DNA of 55,454 bases from an uncultured Muribaculaceae bacterium (GTDB lineage Bacteria > Bacteroidota > Bacteroidia > Bacteroidales > Muribaculaceae), in contig CAKTFH010000015.1 in NCBI GenBank assembly GCA_934555895.1, positions 1 through 55,454 of the forward strand, read 5' to 3'. Positions 28,054-35,526 of the stretch are shown here, in pieces. A program made the position numbers and the translations under genes. The notes below the pieces were generated by a model. It was not told the DNA's origin, did no database searches, and saw nothing but the letters and a program-made list of their open reading frames with translations. Positions within the stretch are counted from its first letter, which is position 1, and each line of letters starts with the position of its first letter.

Positions 28054-28647
28054 ATGTTTCAGATACAAAACACTCTTGTAAGCCTTGATCTGGCAGAGCA
28101 GTTTTTCTGCTGCGACCTTTCGAAGTGTCTCGGCGCATGCTGCATAGAGGGTGATGCCGGAGCTCCCGTCACTCCTGAGGAGGTAAGCGAGATAGAGCGG
28201 GTGCTTCCCGAGGTGGAGGATGATCTGCTTCCACGGGCTCTCAAGGAGGTGAGGGAGTCGGGTGTGGCCTACACCGACGAGGAGGGCGACCTCGTGACCA
28301 CCATTATCGATGGGCGCAACTGTGCTTTTACGTGCTATGCGCCTGGTGGGGTGTGTCTATGCGCTCTCGAAAAGGCTTTCCGCGAGGGGCGCACAAATTG
28401 GAAAAAGCCTGTGTCGTGTGCCCTCTATCCACTGCGTCTTAAGGAATATCCCACTTTCACTGCCGTGAACTATCATCGCTGGAAGATATGCCGCGATGCC
28501 GAGACCCTCGGCCGCAAAAAGGGCATACGCCTTTATCAGTTTCTGCGAGAGCCACTTATAGCCCGCTTCGGCAGTGAGTGGTATGCCGAGCTCGAGGCCG
28601 CCTGCGAGCTCTATCTCCGTGAATACCCCACCGGCCTCCGCGACTGA
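28054..28647 (+). CDS. DUF3109 cysteine-rich protein
   Basis: 197 aa from ATG 28054, chosen because MFQIQNTLVSLDLAEQFF matches the usual start of this family and it lies 4 bases past the mscS stop; ATGs at 28012 and 28033 would overlap mscS. Cysteine clusters CCDLSKCLGACC near the N-terminus, then CAFTCY, CLCALE, SCALYPLR and KICRD, suggest a metal or Fe-S site, reminiscent of YkgJ-type zinc/iron chelators. No signal peptide, so cytosolic. Function unknown. The tight coupling to mscS suggests shared expression rather than a proven joint role. Confidence 0.85.
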   Translation: MFQIQNTLVSLDLAEQFFCCDLSKCLGACCIEGDAGAPVTPEEVSEIERVLPEVEDDLLPRALKEVRESGVAYTDEEGDLVTTIIDGRNCAFTCYAPGGVCLCALEKAFREGRTNWKKPVSCALYPLRLKEYPTFTAVNYHRWKICRDAETLGRKKGIRLYQFLREPLIARFGSEWYAELEAACELYLREYPTGLRD

Positions 28648-28847
28648 CATCTACCCTACTAATAGAGAATAAAACAGCAAGAGGTTGATATGTCGCGTTT
28701 TTTTGAAGTTGATTGCTTCCCTATATTCAAAATATTAATTTGCCATCTGTGTATAAATAAAATTGGGTGTTTTGATTTGTATTAGACAACAGATCTTTAG
28801 TTCCCATAAAAATCAATGTGTCCTGAACAAAAATATTTTTAAGAAGG

Positions 28848-28877
28848 TTTCTATATATGTATATTTTTGTATCTTTG
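28848..28877 (+). promoter_or_regulatory. Promoter of the toxin-antitoxin pair
   Basis: TTTC (28848-28851), 18-nt spacer and TATCTTTG (28870-28877), a perfect -7 box, lie 19 bases before the toxin ATG, giving a very short leader. The preceding 200 bases (28648-28847) are AT-rich and hold no gene. Confidence 0.65.
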
Positions 28878-28896
28878 CAATCAAAGCAAATGATAT

Positions 28897-29232
28897 ATGA
28901 ACAAGCGTCTTTTTAATCTGGTAGCTCTTCCTGAAGCTGTGGAATTTTTAGATAGCCTTCCTTCGTCAGTGATACGAAAAATTTATTTCAATATAGATAA
29001 GGTGGCGGGTGGTGTGAAAGATCCGGAATTATTCAAAAAACTTACAGATACTATTTGGGAATTCCGTACCTCATATCATAATATGGCATACCGTTTGTTC
29101 GCTTTTTGGGATAAAGAATCAGAAACTCTCGTTATCGCTACTCATGGATTGGTAAAGAAAACGCAAAAGACGCCTAAGAAAGAGATTGAAAAGGCAGAAA
29201 AAATTAGAAAAGAATATTTTGATAATAAATAA
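28897..29232 (+). CDS. HigB-like (Gp49/RelE-superfamily) toxin
   Basis: 111 aa. RelE/ParE-fold toxin of the phage Gp49-like HigB group: a helical N-terminus (EAVEFLDSLPSSVIRKIYFNI), the strand block LTDTIWEFRTSYHNMAYRLFAFW, and a basic C-terminus HGLVKKTQKTPKKEIEKA. Such toxins cleave ribosome-bound mRNA. The antitoxin gene follows after 11 bases, the toxin-first order typical of hig-type loci. The pair is markedly AT-richer than its surroundings and has its own promoter and terminator, consistent with acquisition as a unit. Confidence 0.85.
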   Translation: MNKRLFNLVALPEAVEFLDSLPSSVIRKIYFNIDKVAGGVKDPELFKKLTDTIWEFRTSYHNMAYRLFAFWDKESETLVIATHGLVKKTQKTPKKEIEKAEKIRKEYFDNK

Positions 29233-29243
29233 AAAGTAAAGAT

Positions 29244-29567
29244 ATGGCACAGATGGAATTAATCTCCTTTGAGGAACTGAAAAACCGTCATCTAGGCGCA
29301 CTCGGATCGCCTGAACGTGATACATATGAGGCCGAAGTAAGAGAAGCTATACAGACTTACCATATCGGCGAGGCAATCAAAGCTGCAAGAAAAGAACGGA
29401 ACATGACCCAGGATCAGCTAGCTGAACTTATGGGAGTGAAAAAAGCTCAGGTTTGCCGGATAGAGCGTGGAAATAATCCTACCATAAGTACAATAACAAG
29501 GGCATTCAGTGCTCTTGGTATGGCCGTATCGCTTACATGTGGAAATATGCGCATAGCGCTCGTGTAA
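29244..29567 (+). CDS. HigA-like XRE-family antitoxin
   Basis: 107 aa with a C-terminal-half helix-turn-helix of XRE/Cro type: IKAARKERNMTQDQLAELM, then KKAQVCRIERGNNPTISTI as recognition and closing helices. The N-terminal 45 residues (FEELKNRHLG to EVREAIQTY) likely wrap the toxin. It should neutralise the upstream HigB-like toxin and repress the operon promoter near 28870. No third gene follows; a terminator lies 55 bases downstream. Confidence 0.87.
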   Translation: MAQMELISFEELKNRHLGALGSPERDTYEAEVREAIQTYHIGEAIKAARKERNMTQDQLAELMGVKKAQVCRIERGNNPTISTITRAFSALGMAVSLTCGNMRIALV

Positions 29568-29621
29568 GGGCGTTGTTTGTATTTTTAAGAGGGGCGTTCT
29601 TAGGAATGTAAGATGTAACAA

Positions 29622-29652
29622 AGGGTCAACTTTTAAAAGTTGGCTCTTTTTA
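29622..29652 (+). terminator. Terminator of the toxin-antitoxin operon
   Basis: A stem of about 13 bp with two G-U pairs, centred on GTCAACTTTT/AAAAGTTGGC (29625-29644), is followed by TCTTTTTT. Confidence 0.85.
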
Positions 29653-29730
29653 ATTGCCGAACTGTAAATTAGTGTGTCGCTTTACTTTTCTTTTTGGTAT
29701 GTTGTTTTGTGCTTTTTTGTGCTTCGTGAA

Positions 29731-29768
29731 AATAATAAACCCTCTGAAACTCAGCGAGCTTTAGAGGG
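29731..29768 (-). terminator. tRNA-Arg terminator
   Basis: Minus-strand hairpin CCCTCT...AGAGGG (29768-29740) with inner CTC/GAG closing a short loop, followed by TTTATTATT. It starts a few bases after the tRNA 3' CCA. Confidence 0.8.
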
Positions 29769-29772
29769 CTTA

Positions 29773-29847
29773 TGGTACTCCCGAAGGGAATCGAACCCTT
29801 ATCGTCGGAACCGGAATCCGGTATTCTATCCATTGAACTACGGAAGC
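29773..29847 (-). tRNA. tRNA-Arg (anticodon CCG)
   Basis: 75 nt with encoded CCA. The cloverleaf folds cleanly: acceptor GCTTCCG/CGGGAGT (two G-U pairs), D stem GTTC/GAAT, anticodon loop TTCCGGT reading CCG, T stem AAGGG/CCCTT with loop TTCGATT. The top pair of the anticodon stem is a C-A mismatch. It decodes CGG arginine codons. Confidence 0.95.
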
Positions 29848-29860
29848 CTATTATATGGCG

Positions 29861-29868
29861 CAAAGTTA
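29861..29868 (-). promoter_or_regulatory. -7 element of the tRNA-Arg gene
   Basis: Minus strand TAACTTTG is a perfect -7 box ending 14 bases before the tRNA 5' end; no canonical -33 TTTG is found at the right spacing. Confidence 0.55.
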
Positions 29869-29870
29869 GC

Positions 29871-29903
29871 AAAAAAGTTTGAAGAGCGGGTTATGAACCT
29901 GCT
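29871..29903 (-). terminator. mltG terminator
   Basis: Stem AGCaGGTT/AACCcGCT (29885-29903, one mismatch) overlaps the mltG stop codon; a run of six T follows on the minus strand (29876-29871). Confidence 0.6.
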
Positions 29904-30916
29904 TAATTTTTTTTGCCGCCGTAGATTTTGGAGCGGTAAGTGGCGGCGTTGCGCAGGTGCTCCTGATAAGAAGAGGTGAAATCGTGGCGCCCCGAGCCGT
30001 CGGGCCGTGCGCACATGTAGATGTAGCTGTGCTCGGGGGCGTCAAGCACCTGGTCGATTGTGCGGGCTTCGGGGAAACGTATTATGCCTGGGGGCAGCCC
30101 GGCCACGACATATGTATTGTAGGGCGACTGCACTTTGAGCATATCGGCCGTGATGCGGCGTGCCGCGAAATCGCCGGTGGCGAATTTTACCGTAGGGTCG
30201 GCCTGGAGTTTCATGCCTTTGTGCAGGCGGTTTAGGTAGAGCCGTGCGATGTCGGGACGCTCGGCCCTCACCGTGCTCTCTTCCTCCACTATCGAGGCAA
30301 GTGTGGAGGCCTGCAGAGGTGTGAGGCCAAGAGCGCGGGCTTTGGCCACGCGCTCTTCTGTCCAGAACCGTGATGCGTTGGCTCTGATTTTTTTTATGAG
30401 GTCTGCTGGTGTGGCTGTCCAGTAGGTCTCGTAAGTGTCGGGCAGCATTTGTGCTTCAATTTCTTCTATCGAAAGCGATTCTGTTTGTGCGGCTTGAGTC
30501 AGGGCATTGCGGAAGTCTGCGGCGGTGAAATCCATACGCGAGGATATGCGGTCGGCAAGGTTGTCGAGTGTGCGTATGTTGTTGAAGGTCACCTTAACGG
30601 GAGTCTGGTTACCTTGGTCGAACCGCCGTGCCACGCGCCATGCTTTGTCGCCCGGCTCTATGCGGTAGGCTCCACGGGCAGCGGCGGCATCTCCTCCCCA
30701 GAGCATGGCCACTCGGCTGCCGAAATTGTTGCCAAGGGCGCTTTTTATCGAGTCGCGGGCCTCGTCGGTGGTGGCTCCTTGTGGGATGTATACCCACGAT
30801 GCCTCGTCGCCATCGTATCCGCCGGTAAGCTGCACGAAATACCATGCGCCGGCGGCCATCACAGCCAGACATACCGCTGTGACAATCCATTTGCTTGTTT
30901 TCTTGGTTGCGCTCAT
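29903..30916 (-). CDS. mltG: Endolytic murein transglycosylase MltG
   Basis: Start set at ATG 30916 (MSATKKTSKWIVTAV), 337 aa; the longer frame to 30985 would overlap the likely promoter. One N-terminal membrane helix (about residues 9-28) anchors the protein facing the periplasm. The YceG-like domain follows a LysM-like segment; the catalytic glutamate sits in ASIVEEEST, followed by NRLHKGMKLQADPTV and PYNTYVVAGLPPGII, the family signatures. It cuts nascent glycan strands and sets their length. It stands alone, divergent from degP. Confidence 0.95.
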   Translation of the reverse strand: MSATKKTSKWIVTAVCLAVMAAGAWYFVQLTGGYDGDEASWVYIPQGATTDEARDSIKSALGNNFGSRVAMLWGGDAAAARGAYRIEPGDKAWRVARRFDQGNQTPVKVTFNNIRTLDNLADRISSRMDFTAADFRNALTQAAQTESLSIEEIEAQMLPDTYETYWTATPADLIKKIRANASRFWTEERVAKARALGLTPLQASTLASIVEEESTVRAERPDIARLYLNRLHKGMKLQADPTVKFATGDFAARRITADMLKVQSPYNTYVVAGLPPGIIRFPEARTIDQVLDAPEHSYIYMCARPDGSGRHDFTSSYQEHLRNAATYRSKIYGGKKN

Positions 30917-30937
30917 CTGATGAGTTTTTATGTGTGG

Positions 30938-30965
30938 CAAAGGTAGGAATTTTTTTCTGAACGAA
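30938..30965 (-). promoter_or_regulatory. mltG promoter
   Basis: TACCTTTG (30945-30938) is a perfect -7 box 22 bases before the chosen ATG; TTCG (30965-30962) is a weak -33 at 16 nt. It supports the shorter mltG start. Confidence 0.55.
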
Positions 30966-31017
30966 GGCTTTTTAATGATTTTCACATAGGTTAGGTCAAT
31001 TTTAATTAACGCTCGGG

Positions 31018-31087
31018 ATGTTAAATTTAAACATAGTTAATCGTGTATATTAACATATCGGTTTTTACGTTATTATTCATATCTTCG
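31018..31087 (+). promoter_or_regulatory. degP upstream control region
   Basis: Contains a near-palindrome at 31018-31034 (ATGTTAAATTTAAACAT), a GTTAA...TTAAC dyad at 31036-31054, and TATCTTCG (31080-31087), one base off the -7 consensus, 57 bases before the degP ATG. A stress-responsive promoter is plausible but the -33 box is unclear. Confidence 0.35.
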
Positions 31088-31143
31088 CGTTGTGCAAACC
31101 ATAGAAAAAGCAATTTAACCTAATTCTAAAGGGATATAGTAAT

Positions 31144-32688
31144 ATGAAATTTTACACTAAAGTAGCAGTTTTGGCCGGCGGAGTGGCCATGATGAGCTCC
31201 GCACTTACAGCTGTGGCTATCAATGGATTCCGCAGCTCCAACAGCTCGACAGATATGGCCGATATAGCGCTCGATGGCCGCAAGGGCAACTCTGGCAACG
31301 GTTTCCTTACCGTGAGCGGAGCCGCTACCCCTCCCACCGATTTCACCCACGCTGCCGAAAGCACTATAAACGGTGTGGTGAGCATCAAGAACTATGCCAC
31401 CCCGCGCAACCAGCAAGGTTACGGTCAGCAGCGCGGCTACGACCCGTTTTATGAGTTCTTTTTCGGCACTCCCCAGCCTCAGCAGCGCCAGCAGCCTCAG
31501 CAGCCAAAGGGCGAGCAGGCACGTGGTCTCGGTTCGGGCGTTATCCTCAGTCCAGACGGCTACATCGTAACCAACAATCATGTGATTCAGGGTGCCGACC
31601 GCCTCGAGGTGACCCTTAACGACAACAGCATCTACAATGCCAAGGTAATCGGTGCCGACCCCACCACCGATGTGGCGCTCATTAAGATTGATGCCAAAGA
31701 CCTCCCCGTGATTCCTATCGGCGACAGCGACGCCCTGCGTGTGGGCGAATGGGTGCTTGCCGTGGGCAACCCCTTCGGTTTCACCTCCACCGTCACCACC
31801 GGTATCGTGAGCGCCAAGGCACGCAGTGTGGGTGCAGGCCAGCCCGGCCGCTCGATGGGCATAGAGAGCTATATACAGACTGATGCCGCCGTGAACCCCG
31901 GAAACTCGGGCGGTGCTCTGGTGAACATAAAGGGCGAGCTCGTGGGCATCAACACAGCCATCTATTCAGAAACCGGCAGCTATGTGGGCTATTCATTTGC
32001 CATCCCCTCGAGCATGGTCACCAAGATTGTGACCGACATCAAGCAGTTCGGCACCGTGCAGAGGGCAGTGCTCGGAGTGATGTTCACCGAACTCACACCC
32101 CAGCGCGCCCAGGAGAAGGGTATCACTGCCACCAACGACGGAATCCTCGTTGAGGAGCTCGTTGACCGCGGCGCAGCCATGGAGGCCGGTCTCAAGGTGG
32201 GCGATGTGATCATAGCCATCAACGGCGCTTCCACTCACAACACCGCACAGCTCCAAGGCGAGATAAGCAAATACCGTCCCGGCGACAAGATTGATGTGCG
32301 TTATATCCGTGACAACAAGGAGCACACCGCTTCTGTGACCCTCCGTAACAACCAAGGCGGCACCAAGCTTGCCAAGCAGAACGATTTTACAGCTCTCGGC
32401 TGTGCCTTCAAGCCCCTCACCGACGCGCAGAAGCGCGAGTTCCGCCTTCAGAGCGGCGTGCAGGTGGCAGGCCTTAAGGACGGAAAATTCCGCGACGCCG
32501 GCATAAAGGAAGGTTTCATAATCATCGACATCAACAACGGCCGCGTGCGCTCGTCGGAAGATGTGGAGGAAATCTACAACGCCATTATGCAGAGCAACGA
32601 CTCTGACAAGGTGATGTTCATCACCGGCATCTACCCCACCGGCCGCCGTGTCTACTATGCTGTAGACCTCAACGACGACCAGCAGTAA
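31144..32688 (+). CDS. degP: Periplasmic Do-family serine protease (DegP/HtrA)
   Basis: 514 aa with an N-terminal signal or anchor (residues 5-26). Trypsin-like protease domain with the triad His146 (TNNHVIQG), Asp176 (PTTDVALIKI) and Ser255 (NPGNSGGALV). A Gln/Pro-rich insertion at residues 88-125 (LA-loop position) precedes it. Two PDZ domains follow: the first near 310-395 (GILVEELVDRGAAMEAGL), the second near 410-510 (FIIIDINNGRVRSSEDVEE). It degrades or refolds damaged envelope proteins under stress. Single gene with its own strong terminator. Confidence 0.96.
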   Translation: MKFYTKVAVLAGGVAMMSSALTAVAINGFRSSNSSTDMADIALDGRKGNSGNGFLTVSGAATPPTDFTHAAESTINGVVSIKNYATPRNQQGYGQQRGYDPFYEFFFGTPQPQQRQQPQQPKGEQARGLGSGVILSPDGYIVTNNHVIQGADRLEVTLNDNSIYNAKVIGADPTTDVALIKIDAKDLPVIPIGDSDALRVGEWVLAVGNPFGFTSTVTTGIVSAKARSVGAGQPGRSMGIESYIQTDAAVNPGNSGGALVNIKGELVGINTAIYSETGSYVGYSFAIPSSMVTKIVTDIKQFGTVQRAVLGVMFTELTPQRAQEKGITATNDGILVEELVDRGAAMEAGLKVGDVIIAINGASTHNTAQLQGEISKYRPGDKIDVRYIRDNKEHTASVTLRNNQGGTKLAKQNDFTALGCAFKPLTDAQKREFRLQSGVQVAGLKDGKFRDAGIKEGFIIIDINNGRVRSSEDVEEIYNAIMQSNDSDKVMFITGIYPTGRRVYYAVDLNDDQQ

Positions 32689-32749
32689 TCCCCACATAGC
32701 TCTCCCTCCTGATTCTCTTTCTCACTCCCTCTCTCTCCCGGAAATTTTA

Positions 32750-32798
32750 AATTGGCTGCGCCAGACGCTCCTCAGCGATGGCGCAGCCAATTGTTTTT
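32750..32798 (+). terminator. degP terminator
   Basis: Perfect 14-bp arms AATTGGCTGCGCCA (32750-32763) and its complement (32779-32792), a 15-nt loop, then GTTTTT. Confidence 0.9.
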
Positions 32799-32958
32799 AT
32801 GCAGCTTTATTACGCGTTAGATCTTTGCTTTCAATTTGTAAGCTGTAAACTGTAGCAGCATAGCTACATAGACGAAAATTAGCGGGGCTGAAAATATGAA
32901 TTCAATAATTTGGCGTGAATTCGTTCAGTGATTTGGCACTGAATTGATAGAGTGTAGG

Positions 32959-33000
32959 AAAAAGCAGCGGAGCGACGCCCGGTGTGCGTTGCCCCGCTGC
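32959..33000 (-). terminator. Terminator of the 33072-35363 gene
   Basis: Arms GCAGCGG (32964-32970) and CCGCTGC (32994-33000) with further inner pairing; TTTTT (32963-32959) follows on the minus strand. Confidence 0.8.
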
Positions 33001-33071
33001 TGCGGTTTTCAGATTATTGAGGGTAGAGAGGAAAAGAGGGGAGAGATGATGGAGTGAAGGAATCGGTGTGA

Positions 33072-35363
33072 TTATTTCACAAGCACTTTCTCAACCTTGT
33101 TGCCCTGACGGCGGATGTAGAGGCCCTCGGCGGGAGTTGCTACGCGTACACCCTGCAGATTGAAGTATTCTACTGCAGCATCGGCGCTGTCGGCGTCTAC
33201 GGCCTCGATGCCGGTGGTCTGGCCGTCGGAGGTAACTCCGATTGTGCCTTCAGCAAAGTTGTCGGCATTCTCGGGGGCTATGGCGCGGGCTGTTATGCCA
33301 AATACGGTTGTTCCTGTAGTTTCGCCGGCACTGACTGTGCAGTGGTCGCCGTTGACATCGGTCCATACTATGGTGCTGTCGTCAGCCGGCGTGTCAACTG
33401 TGGATTCGGGATTGTAGAAGAAAGTGTAATACTGGATATTATAGCCATGGTCCACATCGATTGCCATTGTCTTGGTGGCGGCATCGTAGGTGAATGTAGG
33501 TGCGGAGGGTTTTGCCGACTTCTCGCTTACCCAATATATGCGGATATTTTCAATCTGAACGGATTTAGGAGCGAAGAGGCTGAAATACATGAAATCCTTA
33601 CCTTCGAAAGAGACGGTGGCCTTGTTGTTGGCATTTTTCTCTATCGCATCTGAAATAAGGGTGCCCTCGGTGCTTTCAAGCTCGCTGTAGGGTTTGTTGT
33701 CAGCATAAAGAGTGAGGGTTCTGTCTGCTGTCGACTTGCTGTAGAATGTAAATTCAATAGCTTTGATGCGGTATTTGTGAGGATTCGATTTTACAATTAT
33801 GCCGTTCAGATTGTCATTTCCTTGGTTGAACTGCATTCCGTTCGAGGAATAATAGCGGCCGAAGAAATCCACGCCATAGGTATCTGTGTAGGAGCGGTCT
33901 ACTGCATAACCTGTTCCATCACCTGTAAGTGTCGTAGTGCTGATGTCGGTGTAGGCTATGCTTGAATCAACTACATCAACAGTAAATGTAGCCTTGGCGG
34001 GCAGATAGGCGTTGTTGCCGGCGAATGTGGCGGTGATTACTGCTGTGCCCATGCTTACGCCAGTGATAAGGCCCGTGGCATCTACAGTGGCAACGCTCTC
34101 GTTGTCGCTGCTGTATGTCATCTCAAGACCTTCTACGCTGATGGTGAACGGATTGGCGATTGTGAGGTCGCTTGTGGCAAGGTCAATCTTTGCGGTTTCG
34201 GGCTCTGCGGTGATGGTCACGGTCTCTTTGGCAGACGGGGTGTAAGTGACGATGCTCGAGTTGATAAGTTCCTTGGTATTGCTGTAGATGTCAAAGTCGC
34301 CTTTGAGCACTACGGTTGCTCCAACCTCTGGCTGATTCTCAGCTGTGATGTTGGCACCGTCAATCCACATGCCGCGGAAGATATAAAGGGTCTCGGTGCC
34401 GTTTTCGGTGTCAGCGATATAATAGTTGATATTCGAAAATGATGAATTCCAGGTGTTCACTGAGGTCACGATGCCCTTCACATAAACGCCTGTCTCACCC
34501 TTGGCTGTGCACGCCTCGAGTGCCTGGGCCACGGTGTAAGGATTGTTTACCGTGCCGGGACGATTGGGGTCGAGTGCTGTGACATTGAGGAAAAACTCAA
34601 GTGCCTTTGTCGTTTCTCCCATTTTTGCGGTAACGGTCATCACTGCGTCTTCAGCCTGACCGGTTACAGCTGTCCATTTGGCTGTCGAACCAGTGGTGGT
34701 AACGGCCTCAAGATCTCCGTATTGAACGCTGATGCTCTCTGCATTATCTGCTTTGAAAGTAAATTCAGTGCCCTCTTCAACCGTGTAAGTCTCAGCATCT
34801 GCTATAGTGGTAGTTCCAAATGTGCCGCTCACTGCGCCAAGTTCAACAGCTCCATATGAATAAGTTACTTTAGCGACTCGTTCAAAGCCATTGGATGAAG
34901 TTGATTGGCAGTCGAATTTTACCTGATAATACAGATTTGCAGCAGGCGACTCAATTGAAACAGACTGTTCCCCTACAGCATTTGTAAAAGTACCTGCTGT
35001 TGTCCAGTTTTGATTATCGGTAGATGTTTCAAGGGTGACAGTAGCCTTGTCTGTTGTGGCTGTGGTTATTTTAACTGTGACTTTTGTTATGGCTTCGCTA
35101 AATGCTGGCGATGTAATTGTGGCGACAGATGCATTGTTTTTTCTGCCGCAACGAACTTCGGTCCAGTTATCTGAGCTTGAACCGTTGTTGAAATTGGCGA
35201 GTGAATAAATCAAGCCGTCAGAGGCGGTTGCAGTACAGGTTTTGGTATAGGCACCAGTTTTTGTACTATAGGTAACGTTCGAAAAATCAAGCACATATTC
35301 TTTGCCCCACATTGTGGTTGAAGCCAGAATTGCTAATAGATAGACGAGTAGTGTTTTTTTCAT
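33072..35363 (-). CDS. Secreted multidomain protein with OB-fold-like and Ig-like domains and a Por-like tail
   Basis: 763 aa with signal peptide (1-20). The N-terminal 165 residues (YVLDFSNVTYSTKTG...) look like a lectin or jelly-roll adhesion region. About residues 265-375 match the OB-fold-like DUF6359 pattern: NNPYTVAQALEA, YVKGIVTSV, YYIADTENGTETLYIF, GATVVLKGDF. About 390-460 is a BIG2-type Ig domain (SDNESVATVDATGLITGV). The tail YFNLQGVRVATPAEGLYIRR is a Por/T9SS-like sorting or anchoring module frequent in Bacteroidales exported proteins. No catalytic motif, so ligand binding or adhesion is the best guess. It has its own promoter and terminator. Confidence 0.75.
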   Translation of the reverse strand: MKKTLLVYLLAILASTTMWGKEYVLDFSNVTYSTKTGAYTKTCTATASDGLIYSLANFNNGSSSDNWTEVRCGRKNNASVATITSPAFSEAITKVTVKITTATTDKATVTLETSTDNQNWTTAGTFTNAVGEQSVSIESPAANLYYQVKFDCQSTSSNGFERVAKVTYSYGAVELGAVSGTFGTTTIADAETYTVEEGTEFTFKADNAESISVQYGDLEAVTTTGSTAKWTAVTGQAEDAVMTVTAKMGETTKALEFFLNVTALDPNRPGTVNNPYTVAQALEACTAKGETGVYVKGIVTSVNTWNSSFSNINYYIADTENGTETLYIFRGMWIDGANITAENQPEVGATVVLKGDFDIYSNTKELINSSIVTYTPSAKETVTITAEPETAKIDLATSDLTIANPFTISVEGLEMTYSSDNESVATVDATGLITGVSMGTAVITATFAGNNAYLPAKATFTVDVVDSSIAYTDISTTTLTGDGTGYAVDRSYTDTYGVDFFGRYYSSNGMQFNQGNDNLNGIIVKSNPHKYRIKAIEFTFYSKSTADRTLTLYADNKPYSELESTEGTLISDAIEKNANNKATVSFEGKDFMYFSLFAPKSVQIENIRIYWVSEKSAKPSAPTFTYDAATKTMAIDVDHGYNIQYYTFFYNPESTVDTPADDSTIVWTDVNGDHCTVSAGETTGTTVFGITARAIAPENADNFAEGTIGVTSDGQTTGIEAVDADSADAAVEYFNLQGVRVATPAEGLYIRRQGNKVEKVLVK

Positions 35364-35395
35364 GACAGAATGGTTTTGTTGTTAAATGGATTTTG

Positions 35396-35427
35396 CAAAA
35401 TTAAGTTTATTTGGCAGGTTGTGCAAA
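35396..35427 (-). promoter_or_regulatory. Promoter of the 33072-35363 gene
   Basis: Minus strand TTTG (35427-35424), 20-nt spacer, TAATTTTG (35403-35396): a perfect Bacteroidota promoter, 33 bases upstream of the ATG. Confidence 0.8.
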
Positions 35428-35526
35428 AAAATCGCAAATTTTATAGGGAATAAAATGAATGAGTTATGTATGAGTTATGTGCGCGGTTATCTGCGGGTGT
35501 GTGTGGCTTGCAGTGTTGGCGGGGGA

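Larger units (their letters stand above)
32689..33071. other. Convergent intergenic region (383 bp)
   Basis: Separates degP and the minus-strand secreted-protein gene. It holds a terminator for each (32750-32798 and 32959-33000). Between them (32800-32955) I see only short AT-rich sequence with three TGAATT and two ATTTGGC words; no gene. Confidence 0.75.

Noticed and set aside
29669..29872. Small open frame over the tRNA-Arg locus
   Set aside because: It is a translation of the tRNA gene and its terminator.
32897..32946. Three TGAATT and two ATTTGGC words in the degP convergent gap
   Set aside because: Too few, too short and irregularly spaced to call a repeat array.
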